From: Nocardioides mangrovicus
GTDB taxonomy: Bacteria; Actinomycetota; Actinomycetes; Propionibacteriales; Nocardioidaceae
DNA: 64,000 bases
NCBI RefSeq assembly: GCF_003674065.1
Contig: NZ_RDBE01000008.1
Coordinates: forward strand, 1 to 64,000
Direction: 5' to 3'
The notes under the pieces are model-generated. The model saw nothing but the letters and a program-made list of their open reading frames with translations. It did no database searches and had not been told where the DNA came from. Positions 50,785-59,443 of the stretch are shown here, piece by piece. The position numbers and the translations under genes were made by a program. Each line of letters opens with the position of its first letter. The first letter of the stretch is position 1.

Positions 50785-53700
50785 GCGGGCGAGCCTAGAC
50801 CGAGCTCCAGCCAGGACCCCTCACGGCCCTTGTGCACGCGCAGCTGGGCGGGGATCCGGGTCTGCAGCTCGGGCACGTGGCTCACCACGCCGACGACGCG
50901 ACCGCCCGAGCGCAGCTCGTCGAGGGTGTCCATCACCAGCTCCAAGGTGTCGCCGTCGAGCGAGCCGAAGCCCTCGTCGACGAAGAGCGTGTCGAGCACG
51001 ACGCCGCCGGCCTCGGCGCTCACGACGTCGGCCAGGCCGAGCGCCAGGGCCAAGGAGACCAGGAACGTCTCGCCGCCCGAAAGCGTGACCGGGTCGCGCA
51101 GCGCGTCGGTCCAGAGGTCCTGCACCAGCAGGCTCAGCCCGCCGCGCCGCTCGCCGACGCCGCGCCGTGCGGTGTGCTCGAGCAGGTAGCGGCCGCCGGT
51201 CATGGGCGTCAGTCGCTCGTTGGCCGCGGCCACGACCTGGCCCAGCCGGGCCGCCAGCACGTACGCCGAGAGTCGCACCTGGGCGGTGTTCTCGGGTCCC
51301 TTGCCCTCGGCCAGCTCGCTCAGCGACCGCACGACGGCGTAGTCCTCGCGCTCGGGGCGCCATGCCGCGAGCAGCTCGTGCAGCGCCGCGCCCTGCTCGA
51401 CCAGCCGGGCGTGCTGTCGCGCGGCGACGTCGGCCGCGGTGGTGGCCCGGGCGTGCGCGACGGTGGCCTGGTGACGTCGCGCCTCGAGCCCGCCGACGTC
51501 GACGGGCGTCGCCTCGGCGGCCTCACGCACCTCCGGATCGGCCAGCGTGGCACTCACCGCCGCCTCGTCGCGGGCCCGGCGGGCGGCGGCCTGCTCCAGG
51601 TCGGCGACACCGTCCGGCTCGAGCTCGGCCCCCGCCGCCTCGACGACGTCGGCGAAACCCTGGGCACGCGCCACCTCGTCGGCGTGCGCGTCGGCTGCCT
51701 CGGCGTGGTCGAGCAGCTGGCGGTGGCGGGCCAGGGCGTCGCGCGCGGCGGCCAGCGAGCGTGCGGCCCGCTGTCCGCTGCGGGCGTGCTGCTGCACCGA
51801 GGCCACCACGTCGTCCTGGGCGGCCTCGCCCTGCAGCACCTCGGCCAGCTCGGCCAGCAGTCGCTCGACGACCCGCTCGGCCGTGGTGTGCTGCTCGACC
51901 GCGACGGCGAGGTCGGCCTCGGTGCGCCCGGCCTGCTCGCGGGTGGCCGCGAGGTCCTCGCGCAATGAGGCCACGGTCTGCTCGGACTCGGCCAGCCCGC
52001 CGCGGGCGTCCTCGGCACCGGCCAGCTCCACGCGGGCGACCTCCAGGGCCGAGACCGTCTCGGCCTCGGTGTGCTCGGCCAGCTCTTCGGTGATCGCGGT
52101 CAGCCGTCCGGTGTAGCTGCGGACCTGGTCGCGGTGGGTCTCCAGCAGCACCTCGGCGTCGTCGAGCGCCGACTGCGCTTGCTGCTCGGCGTCGTCGTCC
52201 GGGGCGCCGGCCGCCGGCACGGCCGGATGGGGGTGGTCGTGCGAGCCGCACACCGGACAGCTCGCACCGACGGCCATCGCCGAGGCGAGCTCGGCCGCCA
52301 TGCCGAGCAGTCGCTCCTCGCGGACGTCGAGCAGCCGCTGGCGCAGGTCGAGCACGACCACCTGCTGCTGGTCGCGCCGGGCGGTGAAGTCCTCGACCTG
52401 GAACTGCAGCTCTGTCATCGTCGCGAACCGGGAGACCCGGCGGGCCAGGGCGATCAGCTGCTCGCGCACCGCCTGCTCGCGTGCGGCCAGGGCGGCCCGC
52501 TCGGTCAGTGACCGCTCCGCGAGCGCCACCTCGCCGGGCAGCGCGGCCGACCGCTCCGCCAAGGCGTCGCGGCGTGCGGTCAGCTGCCGCACACGGTGGC
52601 CGAGCTCGTCCAGCCGGGTCCGCACGTCGGCGAGCTCGCGGGCGCGGGGCACGAAGCCGTTGGCCAGGGCGGCGCGCTCGGCCGCGGCCACGGCACGACG
52701 GTCGAGGGTGGCGGGGTCGGGGGTCTCCTCGCCCGGGAGAGCGGTCACCTCGGCGAGCGCGCGGTCGAGGGTGGCCGCGGCGGAGGCCACCTGGTCGTGC
52801 GCACGTTCGGCGGCCCGCCGCGGCTCGGTGACCAGCGCGGCCCTGCGCGCGGCCGCGAGCCGGGCGGCGTCGCGACGGTGGGCGGCCAGGTCGGCGTCGA
52901 GCTCGGCCCGGCGGCGGGTGGCGACGGCGTGGCGCTCGCGCAGCCCGGCGATCCGACGCCCGGCCGACTCGGCGGCCACCGCCGCGTCGAGGTCGGCGGT
53001 GGCGCCGACCAGGTCGGCGGCGGTGAGCGTCGTTCGCTCCGCGGCGGCGGCGTCGAGCCCGGCGAGCCATACGTCCACCTCGCGCTCGTCGACCGCGAGG
53101 CCGAGGTCGTCCCACGCGGGCAGCGGGCTGGCGGTGGTCTCGCTGACGCGGTGGAGCAGCCCTGCCACCTGCGCCTGCCGCGCCTCACCGGAGCGACGCA
53201 GCGTCGCGCGGCGCTCGGCCAGCCAGCGCTCGACCTCCTCGAACCGGTGCGTCCGGAACAGCCGCGTCAGCACGCGCTGGCGGTCCTCCGACGACGCGCG
53301 CAGGAAGGTGTCGAACTGGCCCTGCGGCAGCATCGCGACCTGGGTGAACTGGGGCAGCGTCATGCCGAGCAGGTCGCCCACCAGCGCACCGGCCTCGTCG
53401 AGCCGCGTGGCCCGCGCGACCCAGCGCCCCGCGACGTGCTCCTCCACCAGGGCCGACGGCTGCTCGGTGGTGGTGCCCGCGCCGCGCTTCTTCGGTCGCT
53501 GCCAGGCGGGAGAGCGGGTGAACCTCAGCCGCCGCTCGCCGACGCTGGCCTCCAGCACCACCCGCGGCGCGACGCCCTCGGCGGCGAAGTGGCTGCGCAG
53601 CGACCTGGCCCGGCCGCGGTCGGTGGGCACGTCGCCGTAGAGCGCGAAGCAGACGGCGTCGAGCACCATCGTCTTGCCGGCGCCGATGTCGCCGCAGAGC

Positions 53701-53795
53701 AGGAACACCTGCGCCTGGCCGAGGGCGTCCAGGTCGACCTCGACCGTGCCGGCGAACGGCCCGAAGGCGGTGATCTGGAGGGAGTGCAGCCTCAC
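50775..53795 (-). CDS. sbcC: Exonuclease SbcC-type SMC-like ATPase (Rad50 homologue)
   Basis: 1006 aa. LHSLQITAFGPFAGTVEVDLD and VFLLCGDIGAGKTMVLDAVCFALYGDV give the N-terminal ATPase half with Walker A; TLSGGETFLVSLALALGLADVV, VVLDTLFVDEGFGSLD and VVGVVSHVPELQTRIP give the C-terminal signature, Walker B and H-loop. Long Glu/Ala/Arg-rich coiled coils lie between, with a zinc hook CPVC at residues 513-516. With SbcD it cuts hairpins and processes DNA ends. GTG 53795 directly follows the sbcD TGA. Confidence 0.93.
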   Translation of the reverse strand: MRLHSLQITAFGPFAGTVEVDLDALGQAQVFLLCGDIGAGKTMVLDAVCFALYGDVPTDRGRARSLRSHFAAEGVAPRVVLEASVGERRLRFTRSPAWQRPKKRGAGTTTEQPSALVEEHVAGRWVARATRLDEAGALVGDLLGMTLPQFTQVAMLPQGQFDTFLRASSEDRQRVLTRLFRTHRFEEVERWLAERRATLRRSGEARQAQVAGLLHRVSETTASPLPAWDDLGLAVDEREVDVWLAGLDAAAAERTTLTAADLVGATADLDAAVAAESAGRRIAGLRERHAVATRRRAELDADLAAHRRDAARLAAARRAALVTEPRRAAERAHDQVASAAATLDRALAEVTALPGEETPDPATLDRRAVAAAERAALANGFVPRARELADVRTRLDELGHRVRQLTARRDALAERSAALPGEVALAERSLTERAALAAREQAVREQLIALARRVSRFATMTELQFQVEDFTARRDQQQVVVLDLRQRLLDVREERLLGMAAELASAMAVGASCPVCGSHDHPHPAVPAAGAPDDDAEQQAQSALDDAEVLLETHRDQVRSYTGRLTAITEELAEHTEAETVSALEVARVELAGAEDARGGLAESEQTVASLREDLAATREQAGRTEADLAVAVEQHTTAERVVERLLAELAEVLQGEAAQDDVVASVQQHARSGQRAARSLAAARDALARHRQLLDHAEAADAHADEVARAQGFADVVEAAGAELEPDGVADLEQAAARRARDEAAVSATLADPEVREAAEATPVDVGGLEARRHQATVAHARATTAADVAARQHARLVEQGAALHELLAAWRPEREDYAVVRSLSELAEGKGPENTAQVRLSAYVLAARLGQVVAAANERLTPMTGGRYLLEHTARRGVGERRGGLSLLVQDLWTDALRDPVTLSGGETFLVSLALALGLADVVSAEAGGVVLDTLFVDEGFGSLDGDTLELVMDTLDELRSGGRVVGVVSHVPELQTRIPAQLRVHKGREGSWLELGLGSPACR

Positions 53796-54941
53796 TCAGA
53801 CCTCCCGTGCCACGTGCTCGCAGGCGGCCAGCAGCAGCGCGGACTCGGCCTCGTCGGCCACACGGCCACGGACCTCGTGCACGAAGTCGAGCGCGATCTC
53901 GTGGTCGGAGCGACCGGGGGCGAAACGTGCCGAAGGCAGCGCCGGCGTGCTCGGCGAGCTCGGCTCGAAGGCCAGCGAGAGCAGGTGCGGGAACCGGCGC
54001 TGCAGGCGCGGGAGCGCTCCTGGCGGGCGGACGTCGTCGGTGAGGCTGGCCTGCACCCAGGCGCCCTCGGCGCCGGCGTGCCGCGGCGAGGTGAGCAGCT
54101 CCTCCAACGTCCCCCGCAGCCGGGCCAGCGGGCGGGGCACCGGAGCCGCGACGAACTCGGCGCCGCTCATACCGGAGGGACCGAGATCGACGAGCCAGCA
54201 GCCCTTGGTGTGGCCGGCCTCGGAGAAGGAGTAGGCCAGCGGCGAGCCGGAGTAGCGCACGGTCTCGCTCAGGGTGTGGCGGCCGTGCAGGTGGCCCAGC
54301 GCGACGTAGTCGGCGCCCGCGAAGGTGGCCAGCGGCACCAGCTGCACACCGCCGACCGAGATGTCGCGCTCGGACTCGCTGGGCGCCAGGTCGGCCGCAG
54401 CATCGGCGACGAAGGCGTGGGCGAGCACCACCGACCGGGCGGTGCGGGTGGCCAGATCGGCGCGCACCCGTTCCATCGCGACCACGAGCGCCGCGGCGTG
54501 GCTGCGGGCGGACAGCTGCCAGGGCTCGCGCAGGTGGTCGGGCTCGAGGTAGGGGATGCCGTGGACGGCCACCTCGCCGTGCTCGTCGTGCAGCAGCACT
54601 GGCACGCCGACGCCGTCGCTGTGCGTGCGCAGGTGCACCCCGGCCTGGTCGATCAGCCGCGAGGCGAACCCCAGCCGGAGCGCGGAGTCGTGGTTGCCGC
54701 TGGTGACGACCACCTCGGCGCGCGAGTCGGCCAGCCGCACCAGCGCGTCCTCGAACAGCTCCACCGCCTCCACCGGCGGCAGGGCGCGGTCGTAGACGTC
54801 GCCGCTGAGGACCACCAGGTCGACCCGCTCGGACTCGACCACCTCCAGCAGGTGGTCGACGAACGCAGCCTGGTGGGTGAGCATCCCGACCCCGAGGAAC
54901 GACCGGCCCAGGTGCCAGTCGGAGGTGTGGAGGAGGCGCAC
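53796..54941 (-). CDS. sbcD: Exonuclease SbcD (Mre11 homologue)
   Basis: 381 aa. Metallophosphoesterase motifs are complete: LLHTSDWHLGRSFLG, LVVLSGDVYDRALPP, VVVTSGNHDSALRL, SVVLAHAFV and YVALGHLHGRHTL. The capping region and C-terminal tail have the normal length. Mn-dependent nuclease subunit of SbcCD. GTG 54941; it heads the operon toward lower coordinates, 58 bp from the end of fdhD. Confidence 0.95.
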   Translation of the reverse strand: MRLLHTSDWHLGRSFLGVGMLTHQAAFVDHLLEVVESERVDLVVLSGDVYDRALPPVEAVELFEDALVRLADSRAEVVVTSGNHDSALRLGFASRLIDQAGVHLRTHSDGVGVPVLLHDEHGEVAVHGIPYLEPDHLREPWQLSARSHAAALVVAMERVRADLATRTARSVVLAHAFVADAAADLAPSESERDISVGGVQLVPLATFAGADYVALGHLHGRHTLSETVRYSGSPLAYSFSEAGHTKGCWLVDLGPSGMSGAEFVAAPVPRPLARLRGTLEELLTSPRHAGAEGAWVQASLTDDVRPPGALPRLQRRFPHLLSLAFEPSSPSTPALPSARFAPGRSDHEIALDFVHEVRGRVADEAESALLLAACEHVAREV

Positions 54942-54999
54942 GGGTTCACGCTAGGGAAGCCCACCGACGAAAGCCCGACCGCCACGCTCGGCCGACCGG

Positions 55000-55836
55000 T
55001 CAAATCGAGCCCGTGTAGACGACCGCGCGACCCTGGCGCACCCAGCCCAGCATCGGCAGCCCCGCCCGGTCGGCGAGGTCGACGGCCAGCGACGTCGGCG
55101 CCCCGACCGCCACCAGCGCACCGACGCCCGCGGCCACCGCCTTCTGCACGATCTCGAAGCCGATCCGGCCGCTGACGGTGAGCAGCCGGCCGGTGGTCGG
55201 CTCGTCGGCGAGCAGGCGCGCCCCGGTGACCTTGTCGACGGCGTTGTGGCGGCCGACGTCCTCGCGCAGCACGAGCAGCCGGCCGTCGGCGTCGAAGAGG
55301 GCCGCGGCGTGGAGACCCCCGGTGCGGTCGAAGAGCCGTTGCTGCTCGCGCATCGCGTCGGGGAGCCGGCGCAGCAGCTGGTCGTCGAGGTCGAGGCGGG
55401 GTGCTCGCGCCGGGCCGACGGCCGCGAAGACCTCCTCGATGCTCTGCGTCCCGCACACCCCGCACGCCGAGGAGGCCGCGGTGATGCCGGGATAGCGGGC
55501 TCCGGGGTCGCGCCGGGCCTCGCGCCGCAGGGTCGCGGTGACGACGTTGAGCTCCTGCTCCGGAGCGAGCGCGACGTCGGTGCAGTAGGCCACCTGGGCC
55601 AGGTCGTCGTGCTCGGCGACGACCCCCTCGTGGCGCAGCCAGCCGGCCGCCAACTCGAAGTCGTGGCCGGGGGTGCGCATGGTGACGCTGACCCGCCGCA
55701 CCTCGACGCCCGGCTCGGCCAGCCGGATCTCCAGCGGCTCCTCGGTGACCACGCGGTCCTCATGGCGCGTACGCCGCTCGCCGTCGAGCTCGGTCACGCG
55801 GACCCGCACGCTCGGTCCGGGTCGGGTCGAGGTCAT
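55000..55836 (-). CDS. fdhD: Formate dehydrogenase accessory sulfurtransferase FdhD
   Basis: 278 aa. The active-site loop SSACGVCGTQSIEEVF holds the two cysteines that relay sulfur from a cysteine desulfurase to the Mo-bis-MGD cofactor. MRTPGHDFELAAGWLRHEGV and LREDVGRHNAVDKVTGARL, SGRIGFEIVQKAVAAGVGALVAVGAPTSLAV are canonical. No formate dehydrogenase gene is in the window, so it acts on an enzyme encoded elsewhere. Overlaps the sensor-kinase stop by 4 bp. Confidence 0.95.
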   Translation of the reverse strand: MTSTRPGPSVRVRVTELDGERRTRHEDRVVTEEPLEIRLAEPGVEVRRVSVTMRTPGHDFELAAGWLRHEGVVAEHDDLAQVAYCTDVALAPEQELNVVTATLRREARRDPGARYPGITAASSACGVCGTQSIEEVFAAVGPARAPRLDLDDQLLRRLPDAMREQQRLFDRTGGLHAAALFDADGRLLVLREDVGRHNAVDKVTGARLLADEPTTGRLLTVSGRIGFEIVQKAVAAGVGALVAVGAPTSLAVDLADRAGLPMLGWVRQGRAVVYTGSI

Positions 55837-57230
55837 GGCTCCAGGTTAGGCAGCAGGTGAGACAGCGTCACCCGGAAGCGGGCGCCGCCGACGGGTGCGT
55901 CCTGGCAGACCAGCTCCCCGCCGTGGGCGCGGACGATGCCGCGCGCGATCGGCAGACCCAGCCCGGCGCCACCGGCGTGCCGCGATCGGGCGTCGTCCAG
56001 GCGCACCAGCCGCTCGAAGATCCGTTCGCGGTCCTCGGCCGGCACCCCGGACCCGTCGTCGTCGACGTCGACGACCACGTCGTCCGGTGCATCGGCGCGC
56101 ACCGTGACCGAGACGGTGCCGGCCCCGGCGTGCAGCGCGTTGTCGACCAGGTTGCCCAGCACCTGGGTCAGCCGGTCCGGGTCGCCGCGCACCTCGACGT
56201 CGTCGCCGCTCACCTCGAGTCGGGCGGCCGGATGACGTGCGAGGGCGTCCTGCACCACCTGCTCGGCCAGCGGCCGCAGCGCGACTGGACGCGGCTCGAG
56301 CTGGAGGCCCTCGTCGATCCTGGCCATCAGCAGCATGTCCTCGACCAGCCGCGTCGCGCGACCGCTCTCGCGCAGCAGCGCGAGCAGCGTCGCCTCACGC
56401 TCGGTGCGCGGCGGGTCCTCGCGCAGCAGCAGCTCGCCCGAGGCCTGGATGCCGGTCAGCGGGGTGCGCAGCTCGTGCGCGACGTCGGAGAGGAACGCCC
56501 GGAGCCGGTCCTCTGAGTCCAGCGCCCGCCGCTCGGCGCCGACGACGTCGTCGAGCATCGCGTCGAAGGCCACCGCGGTGCGTCCCAGCTCGGTGCCCGG
56601 CTGTCGCGGTCGCAGCCGCCGGTCGCGGTCGCCGTGGCCGATCGACCGTGCGACGTCGGTGAAGGTGCGCAGCGGCGCGATCGCGCGCGAGACCACCAGC
56701 GGCACGGCGACCGCCGCCACCAGCAGCACGAGCGCGGCGGCCAGCCACAGCACCAGCCGCACCTGACGCAGGGTGGCGGCGGTGTCGCGGGTGTCGACGC
56801 TGAGCACCAGCGCGCTGCCATCGGTCAGCGTGTGCCGGATGACCAGCTCGCTGCCGCGTCGCGTGACGTCCTGCGTCGTGGCCGCCACCCCCGCCACCGG
56901 GCTCGGACGCGCGGCCGGCGGCGAGGCGGTGGGTCGGCTCCCCGGCGGCGGCGGACCCTCGGCGTACGTCTTCCCCGAGGCGGTGGTCAGCGCGACCGAC
57001 ACCCCGTCGCCGCTGAGCCGCCGGCTCAGGTCGCGGCCGCTGAGCCGGTCGACGAGCGCGTCGGCCACCACGGCACGGTCGACCAGCCGCTGTCGCAGCT
57101 GGTTCTCCAGCCGGCTGCGCAGCACCACCTCGCTGACCGCCACGAGCGTCACCAGCATCGCCGCGATGAGGACCAGCACCACCAGCGTCACCCGGCGCCG
57201 CAGCGACGGCGTACGCAGCGGCTCAGCCAC
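55833..57230 (-). CDS. Two-component sensor histidine kinase
   Basis: 465 aa. Two transmembrane helices (VTLVVLVLIAAMLVTLVAVSEVVL and LRLVLWLAAALVLLVAAVAVPLVV in the frame shown) flank an extracytoplasmic domain of about 125 residues with a Pro-rich part. HAMP (SRAIAPLRTFTDVARSIGHGDRDRRL), HisKA with FLSDVAHELRTPLTGIQASGELLL, and the ATPase boxes (NLVDNALHAG, DVDDDGSGVP, GAGLGLPIARGIVRAHGG) follow. GTG 57230 overlaps the response-regulator stop. The ligand is unknown. Confidence 0.93.
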   Translation of the reverse strand: MAEPLRTPSLRRRVTLVVLVLIAAMLVTLVAVSEVVLRSRLENQLRQRLVDRAVVADALVDRLSGRDLSRRLSGDGVSVALTTASGKTYAEGPPPPGSRPTASPPAARPSPVAGVAATTQDVTRRGSELVIRHTLTDGSALVLSVDTRDTAATLRQVRLVLWLAAALVLLVAAVAVPLVVSRAIAPLRTFTDVARSIGHGDRDRRLRPRQPGTELGRTAVAFDAMLDDVVGAERRALDSEDRLRAFLSDVAHELRTPLTGIQASGELLLREDPPRTEREATLLALLRESGRATRLVEDMLLMARIDEGLQLEPRPVALRPLAEQVVQDALARHPAARLEVSGDDVEVRGDPDRLTQVLGNLVDNALHAGAGTVSVTVRADAPDDVVVDVDDDGSGVPAEDRERIFERLVRLDDARSRHAGGAGLGLPIARGIVRAHGGELVCQDAPVGGARFRVTLSHLLPNLEP

Positions 57231-57918
57231 CGGTGCTCCGGGCGTGCGCGGGCGTGCGCAGCACGTAGCCCAGGCCGCGCTCGGTGTGCACCAGCCGCTC
57301 GCCGTGCGCCTCGAGCTTGCGGCGCAGCGCGCTGATGTGGACCTGCACCAGGTTGTCGGCGTAGTCGTCGTAGCCCCACACCTGCGTCAGGATCTGCGCC
57401 GTCGAGAGCACCTGGTCGCGGTGGGCGGCCAGGTGGGTCAGCAGCCGGAACTCGGTGGCGGTCAACGCCACGCGCTCGCCGCCGCGCGTCACCGCGCCCG
57501 CCGCCTCGTCGATGACCAGGTCGTCGACCTCCACCCGTGCCGGGATGCTGCCAAGCCGACGCAGCACGGCCCGGATCCGCGCCACCAGCTCCTCGGTGAC
57601 GAACGGCTTGGCCACGTAGTCGTCGACGCCGACGTCGAAGCCGCGCAGCCGGTCGGTCACCGACTCGCGCGCGGTGAGCATGACGATCCCGGCCGCGCTG
57701 CGGCGCCGGACCACCGTGACCAGGGCCGGTCCGTCGCGTCCGGGCAGCATCCAGTCGAGCACCACCAGGGCCGGCGCGAAGCGCTCCAGCGCCGCCTCGA
57801 GCGAGTCGCCGTCGGGCAGCGCCAGCACCTCGAAGCCGCGGGCCCGCAGGGCGGCGGCCAGTGACGTGCGGATCGACTCGTCGTCCTCGACGAGCAGCAG
57901 GCGGGCGGTGGCACTCAC
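57223..57918 (-). CDS. OmpR/PhoB-family response regulator
   Basis: 231 aa from GTG 57918. The receiver domain has LLLVEDDESIRTSL, the phospho-acceptor Asp in LVVLDWMLPGRDG, and KPF; the winged helix is VALTATEFRLLTHLAAHRDQVLSTAQILTQVWGYDDYADNLVQVHISALRRKLE. It is paired with the kinase that follows (8-bp overlap). The region before it contains phased CTGAAGA boxes, a likely binding site for this protein, shared with the divergent repeat-protein gene. Confidence 0.94.
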   Translation of the reverse strand: MSATARLLLVEDDESIRTSLAAALRARGFEVLALPDGDSLEAALERFAPALVVLDWMLPGRDGPALVTVVRRRSAAGIVMLTARESVTDRLRGFDVGVDDYVAKPFVTEELVARIRAVLRRLGSIPARVEVDDLVIDEAAGAVTRGGERVALTATEFRLLTHLAAHRDQVLSTAQILTQVWGYDDYADNLVQVHISALRRKLEAHGERLVHTERGLGYVLRTPAHARSTGG

Positions 57919-57940
57919 TCCACGAGCATGCCGGGCGCGT

Positions 57941-57996
57941 CTGAAGACCACCTGAAGAAGTCGCCTGCGCGCTGGGCGGATTGAGGTCGTCTTCAG
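57941..57996. promoter_or_regulatory. Phased CTGAAGA boxes, probable response-regulator operator
   Basis: CTGAAGA occurs at 57941-57947 and again at 57952-57958, 11 bp apart, as expected for an OmpR-type dimer on one face of the helix. The inverse TCTTCAG is at 57990-57996. They lie in the 122-bp gap between the regulator and the repeat-protein gene, so both could be controlled. Confidence 0.6.
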
Positions 57997-58040
57997 GTCC
58001 GGCGCACAGGGTCGGAGACGTCCCCACAGGAAGGAAGCCC

Positions 58041-58625
58041 ATGAACGACGACACCCAGCCCATGCGCCCCATCGGCCCCGCACCCGACGACCGGCCCGAC
58101 GACACCACGGTGCTGCCCCGACGTCGCACCCCCCGGCGTCGCACCCTGGCGCTCGGCACCGGGGCCGCCGTGGCGGTGGGCGCCGTGGTGGCGTTCGCCG
58201 TCCCGGCCCTGGCCGGTGGCGCGAGCGGCGCCACCAGCTCGGTGGCCGGCAGCGGCACCGCCGCTGCGTCCGACTCCGCCTCGAGCTCCGCGTCGGGGTC
58301 GGCGAGCAGCTGCCCGAAGCCGAAGGCGGGGGAGAAGGCCCCGACGCCGCCCAGCGGAGCGCCCTCGCCCAAGGCGGGCGAGAAGGCGCCCACTCCGCCG
58401 AGCGGGGCGCCCTCGCCGAGGGCCGGTGAGAAGGCCCCGACGCCGCCGAGTGGCGCGCCCTCGCCCAAGGCCGGTGAGAAGGCGCCGAAGCCGCCGAGCG
58501 GCGGACCGAAGGCGGGGTGCGCTCCGGCACCGCGGGCCGGCTGCGGACCCGCGGCCGCACCGTCGGCCAGCCCCAGCAAGGGCTCCGACGACAGCTCCGG
58601 CAGCAGCTCCGACAGCGAGGGCTAG
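58041..58625 (+). CDS. Membrane-anchored protein with 16-residue Pro/Lys-rich repeats
   Basis: 194 aa. A short cytoplasmic N-terminus rich in Asp/Pro/Arg precedes one transmembrane helix (LGTGAAVAVGAVVAFAVPALAGG, about residues 38-60). The outside part has a Ser/Ala-rich linker and four tandem copies of a 16-residue unit (P(K/R)AGEKAPTPPSGAPS, residues 94-157), then a Cys-containing and Ser/Asp-rich tail. No catalytic domain. ATG 58041 has AGGAAGG before it. Divergent from the two-component genes, so it is a likely target; a wall-spanning or cation-binding spacer role is a guess. Confidence 0.82.
   Translation: MNDDTQPMRPIGPAPDDRPDDTTVLPRRRTPRRRTLALGTGAAVAVGAVVAFAVPALAGGASGATSSVAGSGTAAASDSASSSASGSASSCPKPKAGEKAPTPPSGAPSPKAGEKAPTPPSGAPSPRAGEKAPTPPSGAPSPKAGEKAPKPPSGGPKAGCAPAPRAGCGPAAAPSASPSKGSDDSSGSSSDSEG
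58320..58511 (+). repeat. Four tandem 48-bp repeats in the coding sequence
   Basis: Each unit encodes PKAGEKAPTPPSGAPS or a close variant. Copies differ mostly at third codon positions (for example GGGGAGAAG versus GGTGAGAAG), and the last copy diverges at its end. The number of copies may vary between strains. Confidence 0.85.
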
Positions 58626-58630
58626 CCGGA

Positions 58631-58672
58631 CGTCATACGTCCTGGTCGCTCGGGCGACCAGGGGGTATGACG
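58631..58672. terminator. Long hairpin after the repeat-protein gene
   Basis: Outer arms CGTCATAC/GTATGACG (58631-58638 and 58665-58672) and inner arms CCTGGTCGC/GCGACCAGG, separated by a 2-nt internal loop, enclose a TCGG loop. It begins 6 bp after the stop at 58625 and is a likely terminator, which also argues that the next gene starts downstream at 58709. Confidence 0.6.
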
Positions 58673-58708
58673 CTGGAACCGCCGCGCGACCGGGTGCGTC
58701 CCACCGGC

Positions 58709-59443
58709 ATGAGGATCGACGCAGCGAGGAACGCACCGAGGTACACGGCGCTGTCCGCGGCCCTGGCCACGACACTGCTCGCCGTCGGCGCCTGCGGCGC
58801 CCGACCGGCCTCGGAGTCCGCGGCCTCCTCGTCGTCGACCGCCCCGAAGGCCTCCCCGAGCGCGGAGCTCTGCGTCGGCGCCATCAGCAAGACCGGGACC
58901 GCCGATCTCGACGGCGACGGGAAGCCCGACCAGGTGAACTTCCAGGCCGCGAGCGGGAAGTGCCAGGCGCAGCTGGTGGCCGCGGACCTGAAGACCGCCA
59001 CCGACGTCGGCTCGCTGCAGCCCACGTCGATCAAGCCGCTCACCGTGCCCGGGCGGACGGGCCAGCTGGTCATCGTCCGCGAGACGCACCCGCGGGGCGG
59101 CTACCAGGACCACCTCTACGGCTACGCCGACGGCAAGCTGGTCGAGCTGAAGGTCGACGGCCGCACGCTGCTGCCCTTCGTCGCCACCGACACCACCGAC
59201 CCGGCCGCCGGCTACAAGCTGCAGTGCGCCGACGGCACCATCACCGTCATCCGGGCGGTGGCCCACAAGCCCGTCGGCATCGCGCCGGCCTACGACATCG
59301 TGTCCACGACCTACGCCGTCGACGGCACCGTCTTGAAGGTCGCCGGTCAGCGCGAGCTCAAGGACAACGTGCTGCACAACGACCTCGGTCAGGACTTCCC
59401 CGACATCCCGCAGCACCAGCTGCTCAGCTCCGGCTGCGCCTGA
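58709..59443 (+). CDS. Hypothetical lipoprotein with FG-GAP-like Asp motif
   Basis: 244 aa from ATG 58709; ATG 58667 is in frame but lies in the hairpin. SAALATTLLAVGAC is a lipoprotein signal with lipobox (AVGAC). The mature protein has a Ser/Ala linker, then ISKTGTADLDGDGKPDQVNFQAASGKC, where DLDGDGKPD is a calcium-binding/FG-GAP (VCBS-like) motif, and beta-rich sequence to the end. Surface-anchored; function unknown. It is co-directional with the repeat protein and may belong to the same regulon. Confidence 0.78.
   Translation: MRIDAARNAPRYTALSAALATTLLAVGACGARPASESAASSSSTAPKASPSAELCVGAISKTGTADLDGDGKPDQVNFQAASGKCQAQLVAADLKTATDVGSLQPTSIKPLTVPGRTGQLVIVRETHPRGGYQDHLYGYADGKLVELKVDGRTLLPFVATDTTDPAAGYKLQCADGTITVIRAVAHKPVGIAPAYDIVSTTYAVDGTVLKVAGQRELKDNVLHNDLGQDFPDIPQHQLLSSGCA

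Noticed and set aside
52596-55175. A long plus-strand open frame opposite sbcC and sbcD
   Set aside because: Low-complexity Arg/Gly/Gln/His-rich translation without motifs; sbcC and sbcD on the minus strand have full catalytic signatures.
58320-58511. Tandem 48-bp units considered as a CRISPR-like array
   Set aside because: The units are contiguous, in frame and coding, with no spacers and no cas genes.
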